Part shown: positions 9,601 to 19,164 of the stretch, piece after piece
How the letters are laid out: the number at the start of each line of letters is the position of its first letter
How positions within the stretch are numbered: the stretch's first letter is position 1
Notes under the pieces: model-generated
The model's input: only the letters and a program-made list of their open reading frames with translations
What the model was told of the DNA's origin: nothing
Database searches by the model: none
Program-made: the position numbers and the translations under genes
Source: Pelagibacterium luteolum
GTDB lineage: Bacteria > Pseudomonadota > Alphaproteobacteria > Rhizobiales > Devosiaceae
NCBI RefSeq assembly: GCF_900100665.1
Contig: NZ_FNCS01000001.1
Span: 541,119-605,118, forward strand
Direction: 5' to 3'
Length of the DNA: 64,000 nucleotides

Positions 9601-10296
9601 CTACGCCACCTTCGCCATGGCCATTTCCGAAAGGATGGCCTGCGCCGACTGCTTTGGGCTTTCCGCAGCAACGATCGGGCGGGCGACGACGAGATGGCTG
9701 GCACCCGCTTCGAGCGCCTGGGTTGGCGTCATGACGCGCTTCTGATCACCCGCCGGGCTGCCCGATGGGCGAATGCCAGGGGTGACGACGGCCATGTCAG
9801 GCCCGACGATGTCGCGCACTTTGCGGGCTTCGAAGGCCGAGGCGACGATGCCGCCCATCCCTGCATCGCGTGCCTGATGTGCGCGGCGAGCAACGAGGTC
9901 TTCGATGCTCATGCCGTAGCCGGCAGCTTCGAGATCGGCCTGGTCCATGGAGGTGAGAACCGTGACGCCCAAAAGGCAGAGCCCCGAGCCTTCGGCGGCC
10001 TTGACCGCTGCGTCCATGGCCTTGGGATAGGCGTGAAGGGTAAGCATGGCCGCGCCGGTTTCGGCAAAGGCGGCGACGCCCTTTTCGACCGTGTTGTCGA
10101 TGTCGAGGAGTTTGAGGTCGAAGAAGACTTTCTTGCCGGCCCGGATCAATTCCTTGCCAACCGTCAGGCCCTCGCCACCGTAAAACAGCTGGTAGCCGAT
10201 CTTGAAATACTCGACGCTGTCGCCCAGCCGGCCGATGATCTCTTCGGCCTCATAGCGCGAGCCAACATCAAGTCCGACGATCAGGTCTCCGGCCAT
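9601..10296 (-). CDS. pyrF: Orotidine 5'-phosphate decarboxylase PyrF
   Basis: Decarboxylates OMP to UMP, the last step of de novo pyrimidine synthesis. The 231-residue (beta/alpha)8 protein opens with [17 protein letters not shown]. It has the catalytic Lys-Asp array [13 protein letters not shown] and the phosphate-gripping C-terminal [12 protein letters not shown]. It is the first gene of the apparent pyrF-dapB-gpmA unit. A structured stretch about 230 bases upstream on the same strand (10524-10606) could belong to its 5' leader. Confidence 0.97.
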   Translation of the reverse strand: MAGDLIVGLDVGSRYEAEEIIGRLGDSVEYFKIGYQLFYGGEGLTVGKELIRAGKKVFFDLKLLDIDNTVEKGVAAFAETGAAMLTLHAYPKAMDAAVKAAEGSGLCLLGVTVLTSMDQADLEAAGYGMSIEDLVARRAHQARDAGMGGIVASAFEARKVRDIVGPDMAVVTPGIRPSGSPAGDQKRVMTPTQALEAGASHLVVARPIVAAESPKQSAQAILSEMAMAKVA

Positions 10297-10816
10297 GGCA
10301 AATTCCCCGTGCTGTCAATGTTGTGGCTCGATGCCACGAGTTGGGATCGAGCGCAAGGGTTGGCGGCAAATCGAGGCCGGCAGCAAACGCCGGCGGCCTT
10401 TCGGTCCCGGTGGCGGAGATAGACGGCATGGGGCAATAAACGCTCCGCATAATTTTTGTTTTATATGAAGCGATCATCGCCCCATGCGTCCGGGATTTTG
10501 GGCTTATGGCGGCGTATCGGGCTGGGGATTGTTGGAAGTCTCGGTTGCCCGATCCTCCCGGTGCCCCTCCGGGTTTCCCCGGTGCGACGTGGACCTCGCA
10601 ATCCACATCCGGCCATCCGTCCGCTTTGGGCCTTCCCTGCGGCGACCCCCAAGGAACCCGAACCGAACCCGCCCAAACGTTCGTTGCGCTTGCGTCCATC
10701 AACGCGGGTTCGTGAGAGGGAGTATGGGTGAGGTCGAGAGGGCGGGGATAAGTTATTTCTTGGGCGAGGGTGGTTGAGGGGGCGCTGAGACGCGGAGCCA
10801 CTGGCGATCGAGGCGG
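10297..10816. other. 520-base gene-free gap between pyrF and the FMN reductase
   Basis: I see no convincing gene here. Reading frames in the gap are rich in Pro, Arg and Gly, lack ribosome sites and match no family I know. An AT-rich patch at about 10438-10475 could hold a minus-strand promoter for pyrF. The stretch 10524-10606 folds into several hairpins, best on the minus strand (separate entry). The rest, about 10610-10816, shows nothing I can name. Confidence 0.6.
10524..10606 (-). ncRNA. Candidate structured RNA upstream of pyrF
   Basis: Three adjacent stems are visible. One is CCGGG-GAAA-CCCGG (10569-10582). Another is a GGGAG/CTTCC stem enclosing TCGG-GCAA-CCGA (10534-10559) with a GA/GA internal loop, itself bracketed by GGGG/CCCC (10524-10567). 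The third has 8-base arms around 10587-10608. Read on the minus strand both tetraloops are GNRA and two stem positions become G-U pairs; on the plus strand these positions are A-C or C-A mismatches. That asymmetry argues for a minus-strand RNA, either the pyrF leader or an independent RNA. It lacks the signature bases of SRP RNA, RNase P and tmRNA. The exact ends are unknown. Confidence 0.45.
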
Positions 10817-11368
10817 TTAAATCCCGCCGCGGGAGAAGTGGGTGAGTTCCTTGATCATCTGGTCGATCTTCCCGTTCACCGATTTCTCGGTGAAGCTTCC
10901 ATCTTCGGCAAAGGCGGTTGAATCCGGGCCGATGCCCAAAAGGGTTGGGACGACGAGGGTGCCGATTTTCGAGAGGGTGTCGCGCAGATGGCTTTGGGCC
11001 CAGATGGTCCCGTACTTGCCTGATGAGACGCCGCCGATCCCGAAGATGGCGTGGCGAAACGGGGACGGTTTCTGCCGGCTCAGCCAGGCGATGGTGTTGA
11101 CCACCAAAGGGGGCAGGCCGCCATTGTATTCTGGAGTGGCGATGAAGACGATGTCGTGGGTGCGGAAGAGCTCGGCCAATTGCCGGGCAGTTTCGGGGGT
11201 GTGATCGGCTTCGAGATCTTCGTTAAAGATCGGCATCTCGAAATCGGCAAGCGAGATGGAGTTGACATCGACCCCTGCTTCGGCGAGGCGCGCGTCCATT
11301 ATGTTCTGGAGTTTCTTGTTGACCGATCCCTGGCGGATCGAGCCGCAAAGCGTGAGGGCGGTGGGCAT
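10817..11368 (-). CDS. NADPH-dependent FMN reductase family protein
   Basis: A 183-residue flavodoxin-like quinone/azo/chromate reductase. It starts MPTALTLCGSIRQGSVNKKL with the FMN phosphate-binding loop (GSIRQGSVN) and has the family motif ATPEYNGGLPPLVVNTIAWLSR around residue 80. These enzymes reduce quinones, azo compounds or chromate using NAD(P)H; the physiological substrate is unknown. It stands alone on the minus strand between dnaJ and pyrF. The start is supported by the loop at residues 9-17. Confidence 0.9.
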   Translation of the reverse strand: MPTALTLCGSIRQGSVNKKLQNIMDARLAEAGVDVNSISLADFEMPIFNEDLEADHTPETARQLAELFRTHDIVFIATPEYNGGLPPLVVNTIAWLSRQKPSPFRHAIFGIGGVSSGKYGTIWAQSHLRDTLSKIGTLVVPTLLGIGPDSTAFAEDGSFTEKSVNGKIDQMIKELTHFSRGGI

Positions 11369-11464
11369 GGGCGTCTCCTGTGCTGCGGCAAAAGAGTAGA
11401 GCGCTTCGGGATGCCGTGGCTAGGGCACATTTGGCCATGCGTACTTGGCTGGTGCTGCAGCTTG

Positions 11465-11487
11465 GTCCCGGGAATAAATCCCGGGAC
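11465..11487. repeat. Short perfect palindrome (REP-like)
   Basis: The arms GTCCCGGGA and TCCCGGGAC are separated by ATAAA, in the gap between the FMN reductase and dnaJ, followed by GACGG. The GTCCCGGG...CCCGGGAC core with flanking GACGG resembles the ends of the longer intergenic elements at 16369 and 20348. No U-tract follows on either strand, so it is not a standard terminator. Confidence 0.55.
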
Positions 11488-11617
11488 GACGGTGGAGGTA
11501 GGGAGTGGCTTTGCGCACGCAATGTCGGCGCTGCCGATCAGCTGCGCCAACCACACAACCAACGTCCGGAATAGCCTCTCCCGTGCCCCCGAGCTTCAAA
11601 AAACCCGGCTAACTCCG

Positions 11618-12751
11618 TTAGCCTGTGAACATGGTTTTGAGTTTGTCGAAAAAGCCTTCCGAGGAGGGGGAGTTTTCTCGGCTGGAGATTTCTTCGAATT
11701 CCTCAAGCAGTTCGCGCTGGCGCTTGGTGAGCTTTTGCGGAGTTTCGACGTCGAGTTGGACGTAGAGATCGCCGATCTGCTGGCTGCGCAGGACGGGCAT
11801 GCCCTTGCCCTTGAGGCGAACGCGCTGGCCGGGCTGGGTGCCTTCATTGACCTTGACCTTGGCGCGGGCGCCTTCGAGGGTCGGGACTTCGAATTCGCCG
11901 CCGAGCGCCGCGGTAGCCATGGAGATGGGCACCTTGGCGTAGAGATCGGCGCCGTCGCGCTGGAAGAGTTGGTGCGGCTTGACCGAAACGAAAATGTAAA
12001 GATCGCCGGTCGGCCCGCCGCGTAGGCCCGCTTCACCTTCGCCGCCGAGACGAATGCGCGTGCCGTCCTCGATACCCTTGGGAATATCGACCGAGAGTGT
12101 GCGCGAGGTCTGCTTGCGGCCCTGACCGTTACAGTCGGTGCAGGGCTGGTCCATGGTTTCGCCGCGCCCGTGACATTGGGGGCAGGTCTGCTGGATGGTG
12201 AAAAACCCTTGCGCCGCGCGCACCTTGCCGTGGCCACCACACATACGACAGGTCGAAAATCCGGTGCCGGGCTTGGCGCCGGTCGCGTCGCAAGTTTCGC
12301 AGCCGATGAGAGAAGGCACGTCGATATCGACGGTGGTCCCGGCAAAGGCGTCTTCGAGGGCGATTTCGAGATTGTAGCGCAGATCGGACCCGCGCTGGCG
12401 ACCGTCGCGCTGGCGCTGGCCGCGCGCGCCGCCCATGAACTCGCCGAAGATGTCTTCGAAAATGTCCGACATCGATGAGGAAAAATCGTTGCCGAACCCG
12501 GCAGCGCCCGCGCCCCCACCGCCATTGGTGAAGGCCGCGTGGCCGAACCGGTCATAGGCCGCACGCTTTTGCGGGTCCTTGAGCGTGTCGTAAGCTTCGG
12601 ACACTTCCTTGAACTTGTGCTCGGCCTCGGCATTCCCCGGATTGCGATCGGGGTGATACTGCATGGCCAGCTTGCGATAGGCGGACTTCAGCCCTGCCGC
12701 GTCGCAACCCTTTTCGACCCCGAGCACGGAATAAAAATCGGCTTTGGACAT
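11618..12751 (-). CDS. dnaJ: Chaperone protein DnaJ
   Basis: DnaJ delivers unfolded proteins to DnaK and stimulates its ATPase. The 377-residue protein has the J domain with HPD (YHPDRNPG, residues about 33-40) and a Gly-rich linker at about 77-95. Four zinc-binding CxxCxGxG repeats follow ([32 protein letters not shown]) at about 150-210, then the C-terminal substrate-binding domains. It lies downstream of dnaK on the same strand, but a strong terminator sits between them, so it may have its own promoter in the 284-base gap. Confidence 0.98.
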   Translation of the reverse strand: MSKADFYSVLGVEKGCDAAGLKSAYRKLAMQYHPDRNPGNAEAEHKFKEVSEAYDTLKDPQKRAAYDRFGHAAFTNGGGGAGAAGFGNDFSSSMSDIFEDIFGEFMGGARGQRQRDGRQRGSDLRYNLEIALEDAFAGTTVDIDVPSLIGCETCDATGAKPGTGFSTCRMCGGHGKVRAAQGFFTIQQTCPQCHGRGETMDQPCTDCNGQGRKQTSRTLSVDIPKGIEDGTRIRLGGEGEAGLRGGPTGDLYIFVSVKPHQLFQRDGADLYAKVPISMATAALGGEFEVPTLEGARAKVKVNEGTQPGQRVRLKGKGMPVLRSQQIGDLYVQLDVETPQKLTKRQRELLEEFEEISSRENSPSSEGFFDKLKTMFTG

Positions 12752-12964
12752 GGATTAGAAATTCCCCTGTTCGGTGGAGGCCTGCCTTGCCGCAAGGGGG
12801 AAGGAAGTGGACGGGTGCAAGATCATCTCTTGTGCCAAATCAACCGTTCGTGTCTGTGCGATGGCGCCGGCGGCGAGAACCGCCGGCATTGCGAGTAGGT
12901 AAGTATCGTTGTCGCCTGTTACCATAGGCGAGAGCGAAACTGCCAGTATCACGGGCGCTATGGC

Positions 12965-12980
12965 TGATTCACGTGAAACC
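12965..12980 (+). promoter_or_regulatory. parS-like palindrome (site 2), beside the dnaK terminator
   Basis: TGATTCACGTGAAACC matches 14 of 16 positions of the parS consensus and keeps TTCACGTGAAAC intact. It is intergenic, between dnaJ and dnaK, a few bases beyond the U-tract of the dnaK terminator. Confidence 0.5.
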
Positions 12981-12984
12981 GGCG

Positions 12985-13017
12985 CAAAAAACAATGCCGC
13001 CCGAAGGCGGCATTGCA
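12985..13017 (-). terminator. Intrinsic terminator of dnaK
   Basis: On the minus strand, perfect arms CAATGCCGCC / GGCGGCATTG enclose a TTCG loop (12992-13015) and are followed by a run of six T. It lies about 20 bases after the dnaK stop. It should stop most dnaK transcripts before dnaJ. Confidence 0.9.
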
Positions 13018-13035
13018 TGCGTAGAGCCAAAAGGC

Positions 13036-14952
13036 TTAGGCCGACTTCTTGTCGTCGTCGTCCTTGACCTCTTCGAAGTCGGCATCGACCACGTCGTCGT
13101 CCTGATCCTTGGCGGCATCACCGGCTGCTGCGGCCTCGGCTTCTTCCTGGCTGGCCTTGTACATGGCTTCGCCAAGCTTCATCGAGACCTGAGCGAGCGC
13201 GGCGGCCTTTTCCTTGATGGCTTCGGCGTCGTCGCCTTCAAGCGCGGCCTTGGTATCGGCGATCGCGGCTTCGATTTCCGACTTGATGTCGGGGGTCACC
13301 TTGTCGCCGTGCTCCTTGATCGAGGATTCGGTCGAGTGCACGAGGCTTTCGGCCTGGTTTTTCGCTTCGACAACTTCGCGGCGCTTCTTGTCGGCGTCGG
13401 CGTTGACTTCGGCGTCCTTGACCATCTTTTCGATGTCGGCGTCAGACAGACCACCCGAGGCCTGGATGCGGATCTGCTGCTCCTTGCCGGTGCCCTTGTC
13501 CTTGGCCGAAACATTGACAATGCCGTTGGCGTCGATGTCGAAGGTCACCTCGACCTGTGGCACGCCACGGGGGGCCGAGGGGATGCCGACGAGATCGAAC
13601 TGGCCGAGCATCTTGTTGTCGGCCGCCATTTCGCGCTCACCCTGGAAGACCCTGATGGTCACCGCGGACTGGTTGTCTTCGGCGGTGGAGAACACCTGGC
13701 TCTTCTTGGTCGGGATCGTAGTGTTGCGATCGATCAGACGGGTAAAGACGCCACCGAGCGTTTCGATGCCCAGCGAAAGCGGGGTCACGTCGAGCAGCAG
13801 GACATCCTTGACGTCACCCTGCAGCACGCCGGCCTGGATGGCAGCACCCATGGCGACGACTTCGTCGGGGTTCACGCCCTTGTGGGGTTCCTTGCCAAAG
13901 AAGTTCTTCACCTCTTCCTGAACCTTGGGCATGCGGGTCATGCCGCCAACGAGGACGACTTCGTCGATCTCACCAGCCGAAATCCCGGCATCCTTAAGCG
14001 CTGCACGGCACGGATCGATGGTGCGCTTGATCAGGTCTTCGACAATCGATTCGAATTTCGCGCGTGTGAGCTTGAGCTGAAGGTGCTTCGGGCCCGACGC
14101 GTCGGCGGTGATGAACGGCAGGTTCACTTCTGTCTGAGAAGCGGACGAGAGTTCGATCTTGGCCTTTTCGGCGGCTTCCTTCAAACGCTGCAGTGCGAGC
14201 TTGTCGCCACGCAGATCGATGCCCTGCTCTTTCTTGAACTCGTCGGCGAGGTAATCGACGAGACGCATGTCGAAATCTTCACCGCCCAGGAACGTGTCAC
14301 CGTTCGTGGACTTCACTTCGAAAACGCCATCGCCGATCTCGAGAATCGAGATATCGAACGTGCCACCGCCAAGGTCATAAACCGCGATCGTGCCCGCTTC
14401 GCGCTTTTCGAGCCCATAGGCGAGCGCGGCGGCGGTCGGTTCGTTGATGATGCGCAGGACTTCAAGACCGGCGATCTTGCCGGCGTCTTTCGTCGCCTGG
14501 CGCTGGCTGTCGTTGAAGTAGGCCGGAACGGTGATCACGGCCTGGGTGACGGTTTCACCCAGATAGCTCTCGGCGGTTTCCTTCATCTTGGTGAGGATCA
14601 TGGCCGAGACTTCCGAGGGGGAAGACTTCTTGCCATTGGCCTCGACCCAGGCGTCGCCATTGTCGGCCTTGACGATCTTGTAGGGCACGAGGCCCTTGTC
14701 CTTGGTGACCATGGGGTCTTCGAAGCGGCGGCCGATCAGGCGCTTGACGGCAAAGAGCGTGCCTTCTGGGTTGGTCACGGCCTGACGCTTGGCCGGCTGG
14801 CCGACGAGGCGTTCGCCATCACCGGAAAATGCCACCATAGACGGCGTCGTGCGCGCGCCTTCGGCATTTTCGATCACTTTGGGGGTCTTGCCGTCCATGA
14901 CGGCGACGCACGAATTGGTCGTGCCCAGGTCGATACCGATTACTTTAGCCAT
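13036..14952 (-). CDS. dnaK: Chaperone protein DnaK (Hsp70)
   Basis: DnaK is the ATP-dependent Hsp70 that works with DnaJ and GrpE, both encoded nearby. The 638-residue protein begins [21 protein letters not shown]. It carries the Hsp70 signatures [16 protein letters not shown] and [17 protein letters not shown], and the linker [18 protein letters not shown]. The C-terminus ends in the acidic [21 protein letters not shown], as usual for alphaproteobacteria. A sigma-32-type promoter lies about 150 bases upstream and a strong terminator follows. Confidence 0.99.
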   Translation of the reverse strand: MAKVIGIDLGTTNSCVAVMDGKTPKVIENAEGARTTPSMVAFSGDGERLVGQPAKRQAVTNPEGTLFAVKRLIGRRFEDPMVTKDKGLVPYKIVKADNGDAWVEANGKKSSPSEVSAMILTKMKETAESYLGETVTQAVITVPAYFNDSQRQATKDAGKIAGLEVLRIINEPTAAALAYGLEKREAGTIAVYDLGGGTFDISILEIGDGVFEVKSTNGDTFLGGEDFDMRLVDYLADEFKKEQGIDLRGDKLALQRLKEAAEKAKIELSSASQTEVNLPFITADASGPKHLQLKLTRAKFESIVEDLIKRTIDPCRAALKDAGISAGEIDEVVLVGGMTRMPKVQEEVKNFFGKEPHKGVNPDEVVAMGAAIQAGVLQGDVKDVLLLDVTPLSLGIETLGGVFTRLIDRNTTIPTKKSQVFSTAEDNQSAVTIRVFQGEREMAADNKMLGQFDLVGIPSAPRGVPQVEVTFDIDANGIVNVSAKDKGTGKEQQIRIQASGGLSDADIEKMVKDAEVNADADKKRREVVEAKNQAESLVHSTESSIKEHGDKVTPDIKSEIEAAIADTKAALEGDDAEAIKEKAAALAQVSMKLGEAMYKASQEEAEAAAAGDAAKDQDDDVVDADFEEVKDDDDKKSA

Positions 14953-15106
14953 TTATACTGCCTCACTTTCACGAGCGAACCTTCTTGATTTGGCCTCTTC
15001 CGCTCCGACGCGCCCGTTTCGAGCGGCATCGCACCGGATAAGAAGCGACCAGGTCCCTCTGGGATGCGTTGGTCAACAAACCTGCCCGTCACCGGGCTTG
15101 GGGGCT

Positions 15107-15135
15107 ATATAAGGAGGTGCTCTCACCCCTTCAAG
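15107..15135 (-). promoter_or_regulatory. Heat-shock (RpoH/sigma-32 type) promoter of dnaK
   Basis: On the minus strand CTTG, an 18-base spacer and CTTATAT match the alphaproteobacterial RpoH consensus (CTTG-N17/18-CYTATnT) at every fixed position. It implies a 5' leader of about 150 bases before the dnaK ATG at 14952. Placement and known control of dnaK make this a confident call. Confidence 0.85.
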
Positions 15136-15233
15136 CGCGCTTCGATGTTCAAAACGGACCTTTTTTGTGTCCGCCTCGCCTTTGCCACTGCTTTGGGCCA
15201 TGGTCGCGGCCCTCATATGGATAAGGATATCTC

Positions 15234-15581
15234 ATGAACAAGACGGCACTCGCTTTCGCCCTTTGCGTCTCCGCTTTCGCGCCGGCAGCGCAGGCCCAGG
15301 ACATGCCCGTGGAGGCCGATCTTTTGTTCTGGTGCGGTTCGGCTTTTGCCATGATGGCGGCTGTGGCCGAAACGCCCGAAGAGACCGAAACCGCGCTGGC
15401 TGCGAGCGCAATGCTGTCGGAACGCGGGGCAATGTATATGTTCGAGGCCGGGATCGACGCGGAGGATGGCGCAGCGCTTTTGGAGCGCTATGACGCGCAA
15501 GTGGTCAATGAATTCGAGACGGGCCAGTTTTCCTACGAAGCGAGCATGTGCGCCGATCTGATCACGCCGCCCGAACAATAG
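15234..15581 (+). CDS. Small exported protein, function unknown
   Basis: A 115-residue protein with a clear signal peptide (MNKTALAFALCVSAFAPAAQAQ, cleavage probably after AQA). The mature part is acidic, about 90 residues, with two Cys (LLFWCGSAFAMMA and ASMCADL) that could form a disulphide in the periplasm. It is rich in Glu and Ala and predicted helical. It matches no family I can name. It is divergent from dnaK and convergent with grpE. The ATG follows a modest GGATAAGGATATC ribosome region. Confidence 0.8.
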   Translation: MNKTALAFALCVSAFAPAAQAQDMPVEADLLFWCGSAFAMMAAVAETPEETETALAASAMLSERGAMYMFEAGIDAEDGAALLERYDAQVVNEFETGQFSYEASMCADLITPPEQ

Positions 15582-15609
15582 AAAAAAGCCCGCCGATCTG
15601 GCGGGCTTT
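15582..15609 (-). terminator. Intrinsic terminator of grpE (shared with the convergent exported-protein gene)
   Basis: The stem AGCCCGCC / GGCGGGCT with loop GATCT is followed by six T on the minus strand, just after the grpE stop. On the plus strand the T tract is short (TTT), so it works mainly for grpE but may serve both convergent genes. Confidence 0.9.
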
Positions 15610-15614
15610 GCGCA

Positions 15615-16256
15615 TCATGCCGATTTGTCGATGCCTTCGCCGGGCGCGGGCGGGTCGATATCGGGCCGCGGGCCGGCCTTGCCGCCGCCTTTCGAGACCC
15701 CGACCATGGCGGGCCTGAGGATGCGTTCGCCGATCGCGTAACCGGTCTGGACCACCTGCACGACGGTGCCGTCCGGAACCGTGGTATCGGGCACTTCAAA
15801 CATTGCCTGGTGCCGGTGGGGATCGAATTTTTCGCCCTGCGCCTCGATCGGCTTGACGCCGTTCTTTTGCAGCAGGCGCTGCATTTCGCGCTCGGTCATC
15901 TCGATGCCTTCGATGAGCGATTTAAGCGACCCATCTGCGGTTTCGCGCACTTCGGCCGGCATCACCATCAGCGCACGTGAGAGGTTGTCGGTAGCGACCA
16001 GCATGTCACGGGCAAACCCGGCAATGGCGTAGGAGCGCGTGTCGGCGATTTCGCGCTCGGTACGCTTACGCAGATTTTCCATCTCGGCCGCGGTACGCAG
16101 CACCTGATCGCGCAATTGCTCTTTTTCAGCTTCGAGCTGGGCGATGATCTCTTCAGGCGTGGGTTCGACCGGTCCGTCTTGCTGCGCATCGGGAGCGGCC
16201 GCATTGTCGACCTGCGGCTCGTCGTTTTTCTCGGGCGTCGTGTTGTCGTCGCTCAT
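15615..16256 (-). CDS. grpE: Nucleotide exchange factor GrpE
   Basis: GrpE exchanges ADP for ATP on DnaK. The 213-residue protein has an acidic, low-complexity N-terminus, a coiled-coil helix at about residues 55-100 ([21 protein letters not shown]), and the signature [30 protein letters not shown]. The C-terminus is a Gly/Pro-rich tail. I chose the ATG at 16256 ([10 protein letters not shown]); the upstream in-frame residues run into an intergenic repeat. It follows hrcA on the same strand after 261 bases that hold the repeat. Confidence 0.97.
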   Translation of the reverse strand: MSDDNTTPEKNDEPQVDNAAAPDAQQDGPVEPTPEEIIAQLEAEKEQLRDQVLRTAAEMENLRKRTEREIADTRSYAIAGFARDMLVATDNLSRALMVMPAEVRETADGSLKSLIEGIEMTEREMQRLLQKNGVKPIEAQGEKFDPHRHQAMFEVPDTTVPDGTVVQVVQTGYAIGERILRPAMVGVSKGGGKAGPRPDIDPPAPGEGIDKSA

Positions 16257-16368
16257 GATTGTCTCTTTACCGCTGGGGGATTGGGAAGGGTTGCCCGCCA
16301 TATCGGCCAAAGGCGCAGATTTTTCAAGTGCGAGGGTTTTTGGATCCAACCAATCCCATACCAACGTA

Positions 16369-16479
16369 TGTCACCCCGGGCGAAGACCCGGGGCCCAGTA
16401 TGCTCGGTCTGCAATGGGATATCTTGGCTAATCTCAAACGCGGAGGATACTGGTTCCCGGCGCAAGGCCGGGATGACGG
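16369..16479. repeat. Mosaic intergenic repeat, copy A (RIME-like)
   Basis: An element of about 110 bases between hrcA and grpE. One end reads TGTCACCCCGGGCGAAGACC and the other, inverted, CCGTCATCCCGGCCTTGCG. Each end is itself a hairpin. Inverted, it aligns with the copy at 20348-20480 through both ends and several inner blocks (CTCCGCG, GAGCATACTGG). It is the type of element described in rhizobia as intergenic mosaic elements. Confidence 0.75.
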
Positions 16480-16517
16480 TTGTGAGCGTTGCAGCGTCGG
16501 GGCAAAACCACCGATGG

Positions 16518-17615
16518 CTAAAGCTCGCCCTTTTTCGAAATCAGCCGCGAGACCACGTGGGCTGTATAATCGACCACCGGCACGATGCGCGCGTAGTTAA
16601 GTCGCGTCGGACCGATGACCCCGAGGACACCGACGACCTTGTCGTTGGCGTCCTTGTAGGGCGAGAGCACGACAGATGAGCCCGAGAGTGAAAACAGCTT
16701 GTTTTCAGACCCGATGAAAATTCGAACGCCCTGGGCGGTTTCGGCGTCGTTCAAAAGCTCGATCAGTCCCTTTTTCGATTCGATTTCGTCGAAAAGCTGG
16801 CGTACGCGGGCCAGATCCTCGGACGCCATGGCGTCGTCTATGAGGTTGGCGCGGCCCCTGACGATCAGCGTCGGGGCGGAGCTGTCGGCTTCGATCATCG
16901 ACGCAAGGCCCGCATCGACGAGGCGCTGGGCGATTGTGTCGAGCTCCAGCCGCTGGCTTTCGCTCTGCCGGCGAATCGCTTCGCGCGCTTCCTTTAAGGT
17001 CTTGCCCACGATGTGATGGGCGAGAAAGTTCGATGCCTGGGTCAAGGCGCTGGCTGTGAGACCCGGCGGCAACGCGATGATGCGGTTTTCGACCTGTCCG
17101 TCTTCGCCCACGAGGATCGCCATGGCGCGCTCGGGATCGAGCCGCACGAATTCGAGATGCTTTAAGACCATATCGGCCTTGGCCGCGATCACCATGCCCG
17201 CGCCATGCGACAGGCCTGAAAGCAACGCACTGGCTTCGTTCAAAAGATCTTCGACCCGGCCCGAGCGGCTGCCGCCGGAAATGTTGCGGGCGATCTGGTC
17301 GCGCTCGGTGTCGTCCATGGCGCCGACTTCGAGCATGGCGTCGACGAAAAATCGCAGGCCCTCCTGGGTCGGCGCGCGCCCCGCAGAGGTGTGGGGCGCC
17401 GCGATCAGGCCCAGTTCCTCGAGATCGGCCATGACGTTACGGACCGAAGCCGGCGAGAGCTGCATGTCGAGCATCTTGGAAATCGCCCGCGATCCGATCG
17501 GTTCGCCGGTTTCGAGATAGCGTTCGACCAGCCGCCGGAAGATGTCCTGACTGCGAGTCGAAAGGGCCTCTAAAAATTCCGACGAATTGCGCGGGCTTGT
17601 GTCCATAGTCACCAT
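16518..17615 (-). CDS. hrcA: Heat-inducible transcription repressor HrcA
   Basis: HrcA represses chaperone genes by binding CIRCE operators. The 365-residue protein has an N-terminal winged helix (SQDIFRRLVERYLETGEPIGSR, then LSPASVRNVMADLEELGLI), the adjoining SAGRAPTQEGLRFFVD block, and a C-terminal GAF-like domain (VLSPYKDANDKVVGVLGVIGPTRLNYARIVPVVDY). The start is MVTMD at 17615 or MDTS at 17606. I find no CIRCE element in front of this gene; in alphaproteobacteria the usual target is groESL, which is not in the window. Confidence 0.96.
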   Translation of the reverse strand: MVTMDTSPRNSSEFLEALSTRSQDIFRRLVERYLETGEPIGSRAISKMLDMQLSPASVRNVMADLEELGLIAAPHTSAGRAPTQEGLRFFVDAMLEVGAMDDTERDQIARNISGGSRSGRVEDLLNEASALLSGLSHGAGMVIAAKADMVLKHLEFVRLDPERAMAILVGEDGQVENRIIALPPGLTASALTQASNFLAHHIVGKTLKEAREAIRRQSESQRLELDTIAQRLVDAGLASMIEADSSAPTLIVRGRANLIDDAMASEDLARVRQLFDEIESKKGLIELLNDAETAQGVRIFIGSENKLFSLSGSSVVLSPYKDANDKVVGVLGVIGPTRLNYARIVPVVDYTAHVVSRLISKKGEL

Positions 17616-17711
17616 TCTAGAGTGCGGTCAGGAAAAGGTGGAGACTTTTCCGGCTCCATCGCGCCACCAAAAAATTTGGCTCCAAACCCTCTCAAATGCC
17701 TCGGATTAACT

Positions 17712-17740
17712 AGTTAAGCGAAATCAGGTGAGCCGCCAAG
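17712..17740 (-). promoter_or_regulatory. Possible RpoH-type promoter of hrcA-grpE
   Basis: On the minus strand CTTG, an 18-base spacer and CTTAACT match the RpoH consensus with one mismatch in the -10 element. It lies about 100 bases before hrcA in the divergent gap with rph. A weaker call than the dnaK promoter. Confidence 0.35.
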
Positions 17741-17824
17741 AGCGCGGCGCTTGTTCGCGACTCTCCGAAGCGTTAAGAGCTTGGTAACCAAACCGATCAC
17801 GTAATCACCAAGGACTCTCAACTA

Positions 17825-18544
17825 ATGCGGCCAAGCGGACGAGCTTTCGACCAGATGCGCGATGTCACCCTCGAAATGGGTGTTGCGCCACAAGCCGAAG
17901 GCTCTTGCCTGGTTGCATTCGGGCGCACGCGCGTTCTGTGCACGGCAAGCGTCGAGACGACCCTTCCCCCCTGGCGCCGTAATCAGGGCATGGGCTGGGT
18001 CACGGCCGAATACGGCATGCTGCCCCGCGCCACCGGTTCGCGCACCCGCCGCGAGGCGACGGCCGGCAAGCAATCGGGCCGCACCCAGGAAATCCAGCGC
18101 CTGATCGGGCGATCCTTGCGTGCCGTTGTCGACATGGGCGCCTTGGGTGAAAACCAGATCATTTTGGACTGCGACGTGCTCGAAGCCGATGGCGGCACCC
18201 GCACGGCAGCGATCACCGGCGCCTTTGTCGCGATGAGCGAAGCGATCGGGTGGATGAAGGCACGGTCGCTTTTGAAGGGCAATCCGATCCGCGACCATGT
18301 GGCGGCGGTCTCCTGCGGTATTTATCGTGGCACCCCGGTGCTCGATCTCGATTATCTCGAGGACAGCGAAGCGGAAACCGACGCCAATTTCGTTCTGACC
18401 GGCGCCGGTAAGTTCGTTGAAATCCAGGGCACCGCCGAGGGCGAAGCGTTTTCGGCCGAAGAGCTTAACGATTTGATCGCGCTTGCCCAAAAGGGCATCG
18501 GCGATCTCGTCGCGCGCCAGCGTTCAGTGCTGGAGGCAATATGA
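17825..18544 (+). CDS. rph: Ribonuclease PH
   Basis: RNase PH trims tRNA 3' ends by phosphorolysis. The 239-residue protein starts [19 protein letters not shown] and shows the family core [23 protein letters not shown] and [27 protein letters not shown], with phosphate-binding Arg residues and catalytic Asp. It is the first gene of a coupled rph-rdgB-hemW set, each pair overlapping by four bases, divergent from hrcA as in many Hyphomicrobiales. Confidence 0.98.
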   Translation: MRPSGRAFDQMRDVTLEMGVAPQAEGSCLVAFGRTRVLCTASVETTLPPWRRNQGMGWVTAEYGMLPRATGSRTRREATAGKQSGRTQEIQRLIGRSLRAVVDMGALGENQIILDCDVLEADGGTRTAAITGAFVAMSEAIGWMKARSLLKGNPIRDHVAAVSCGIYRGTPVLDLDYLEDSEAETDANFVLTGAGKFVEIQGTAEGEAFSAEELNDLIALAQKGIGDLVARQRSVLEAI

Positions 18545-19164
18545 GCATAAAGCTCAAGCGCGGCGACAAACTGGTTCTGGCGACCCACAATGCCGGAAAG
18601 CTCGCCGAATTTCAGGACATGCTGAAAGATTTTGGTCTCGATATCGTTTCGGCTGGCGCACTCGGCCTGCCCGAGCCCGACGAAACCGGCACGACGTTTG
18701 TCGAAAACGCCCGCCTCAAGGCGCATGCCGCCGCCAAGGCGACGGGCGAAATCGCATTGTCCGATGATTCGGGAATTTCCGTTACTGCGCTCGATGGCGC
18801 GCCGGGAGTCTACACGGCCGATTGGGCCGGTGTTCCGCGCGATTTCAATAGGGCGATGCAAAAGGTGCATGATCTTCTGGTCGAAAAGGGCGCGACCGAT
18901 CGCTCCGCACAGTTCAACGCTGTGCTCTGCCTCGCTTTGCCCGATGGCACCGACATGATTTTCGAAGGCGTGGCACCCGGCACGCTCGTCTGGCCGCCCG
19001 TCGGCGACAGCGGACATGGCTACGACCCGATGTTTTTGCCCGACGGGCATGAGAAGACCTTTGGCCAGATGACGGCCGAGGAAAAGCATTCATGGGCGCC
19101 CGGCAAGGAGGGCTTGTCCCACCGCGCCCGCGCCTTCGCAAAGTTCGTAAAGGAAGCCCTTTGA
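18541..19164 (+). CDS. rdgB: XTP/dITP diphosphatase (RdgB/HAM1)
   Basis: Hydrolyses non-canonical purine triphosphates (dITP, XTP) so they are not put into DNA. The 207-residue protein has [18 protein letters not shown] at the N-terminus, the catalytic region [26 protein letters not shown], and the C-terminal [18 protein letters not shown] and [11 protein letters not shown]. The ATG overlaps the rph stop and the TGA overlaps the hemW TTG. Confidence 0.97.
   Translation: MSIKLKRGDKLVLATHNAGKLAEFQDMLKDFGLDIVSAGALGLPEPDETGTTFVENARLKAHAAAKATGEIALSDDSGISVTALDGAPGVYTADWAGVPRDFNRAMQKVHDLLVEKGATDRSAQFNAVLCLALPDGTDMIFEGVAPGTLVWPPVGDSGHGYDPMFLPDGHEKTFGQMTAEEKHSWAPGKEGLSHRARAFAKFVKEAL

Noticed and set aside
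10524-10606. Assignment of the structured region to 6S RNA, SRP RNA or RNase P RNA
   Set aside because: The conserved GGAAGCAGCC-type SRP loop and the GAGGAAAGTCC of RNase P are absent, and 6S RNA in alphaproteobacteria is expected in another context.
10268-10801. A 177-codon minus-strand frame filling the gap before pyrF
   Set aside because: It overlaps the pyrF start, is Pro/Arg-rich, lacks a ribosome site and passes through the hairpin cluster; a structured RNA explains the region better.
12755-13030. A 91-codon minus-strand frame between dnaK and dnaJ
   Set aside because: It runs through the dnaK terminator and a parS-like site, without a ribosome site or recognisable protein pattern.
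12973-14988. A 671-codon open frame on the plus strand opposite dnaK
   Set aside because: It is the mirror of the dnaK codon pattern in GC-rich DNA; the protein is Gly/Val/Asp-rich with no domain, and dnaK is certain.
17616-17824. A CIRCE operator in the hrcA-rph gap
   Set aside because: Only a fragment like GAGTGC is seen; the inverted TTAGCACTC / GAGTGCTAA pair is missing.
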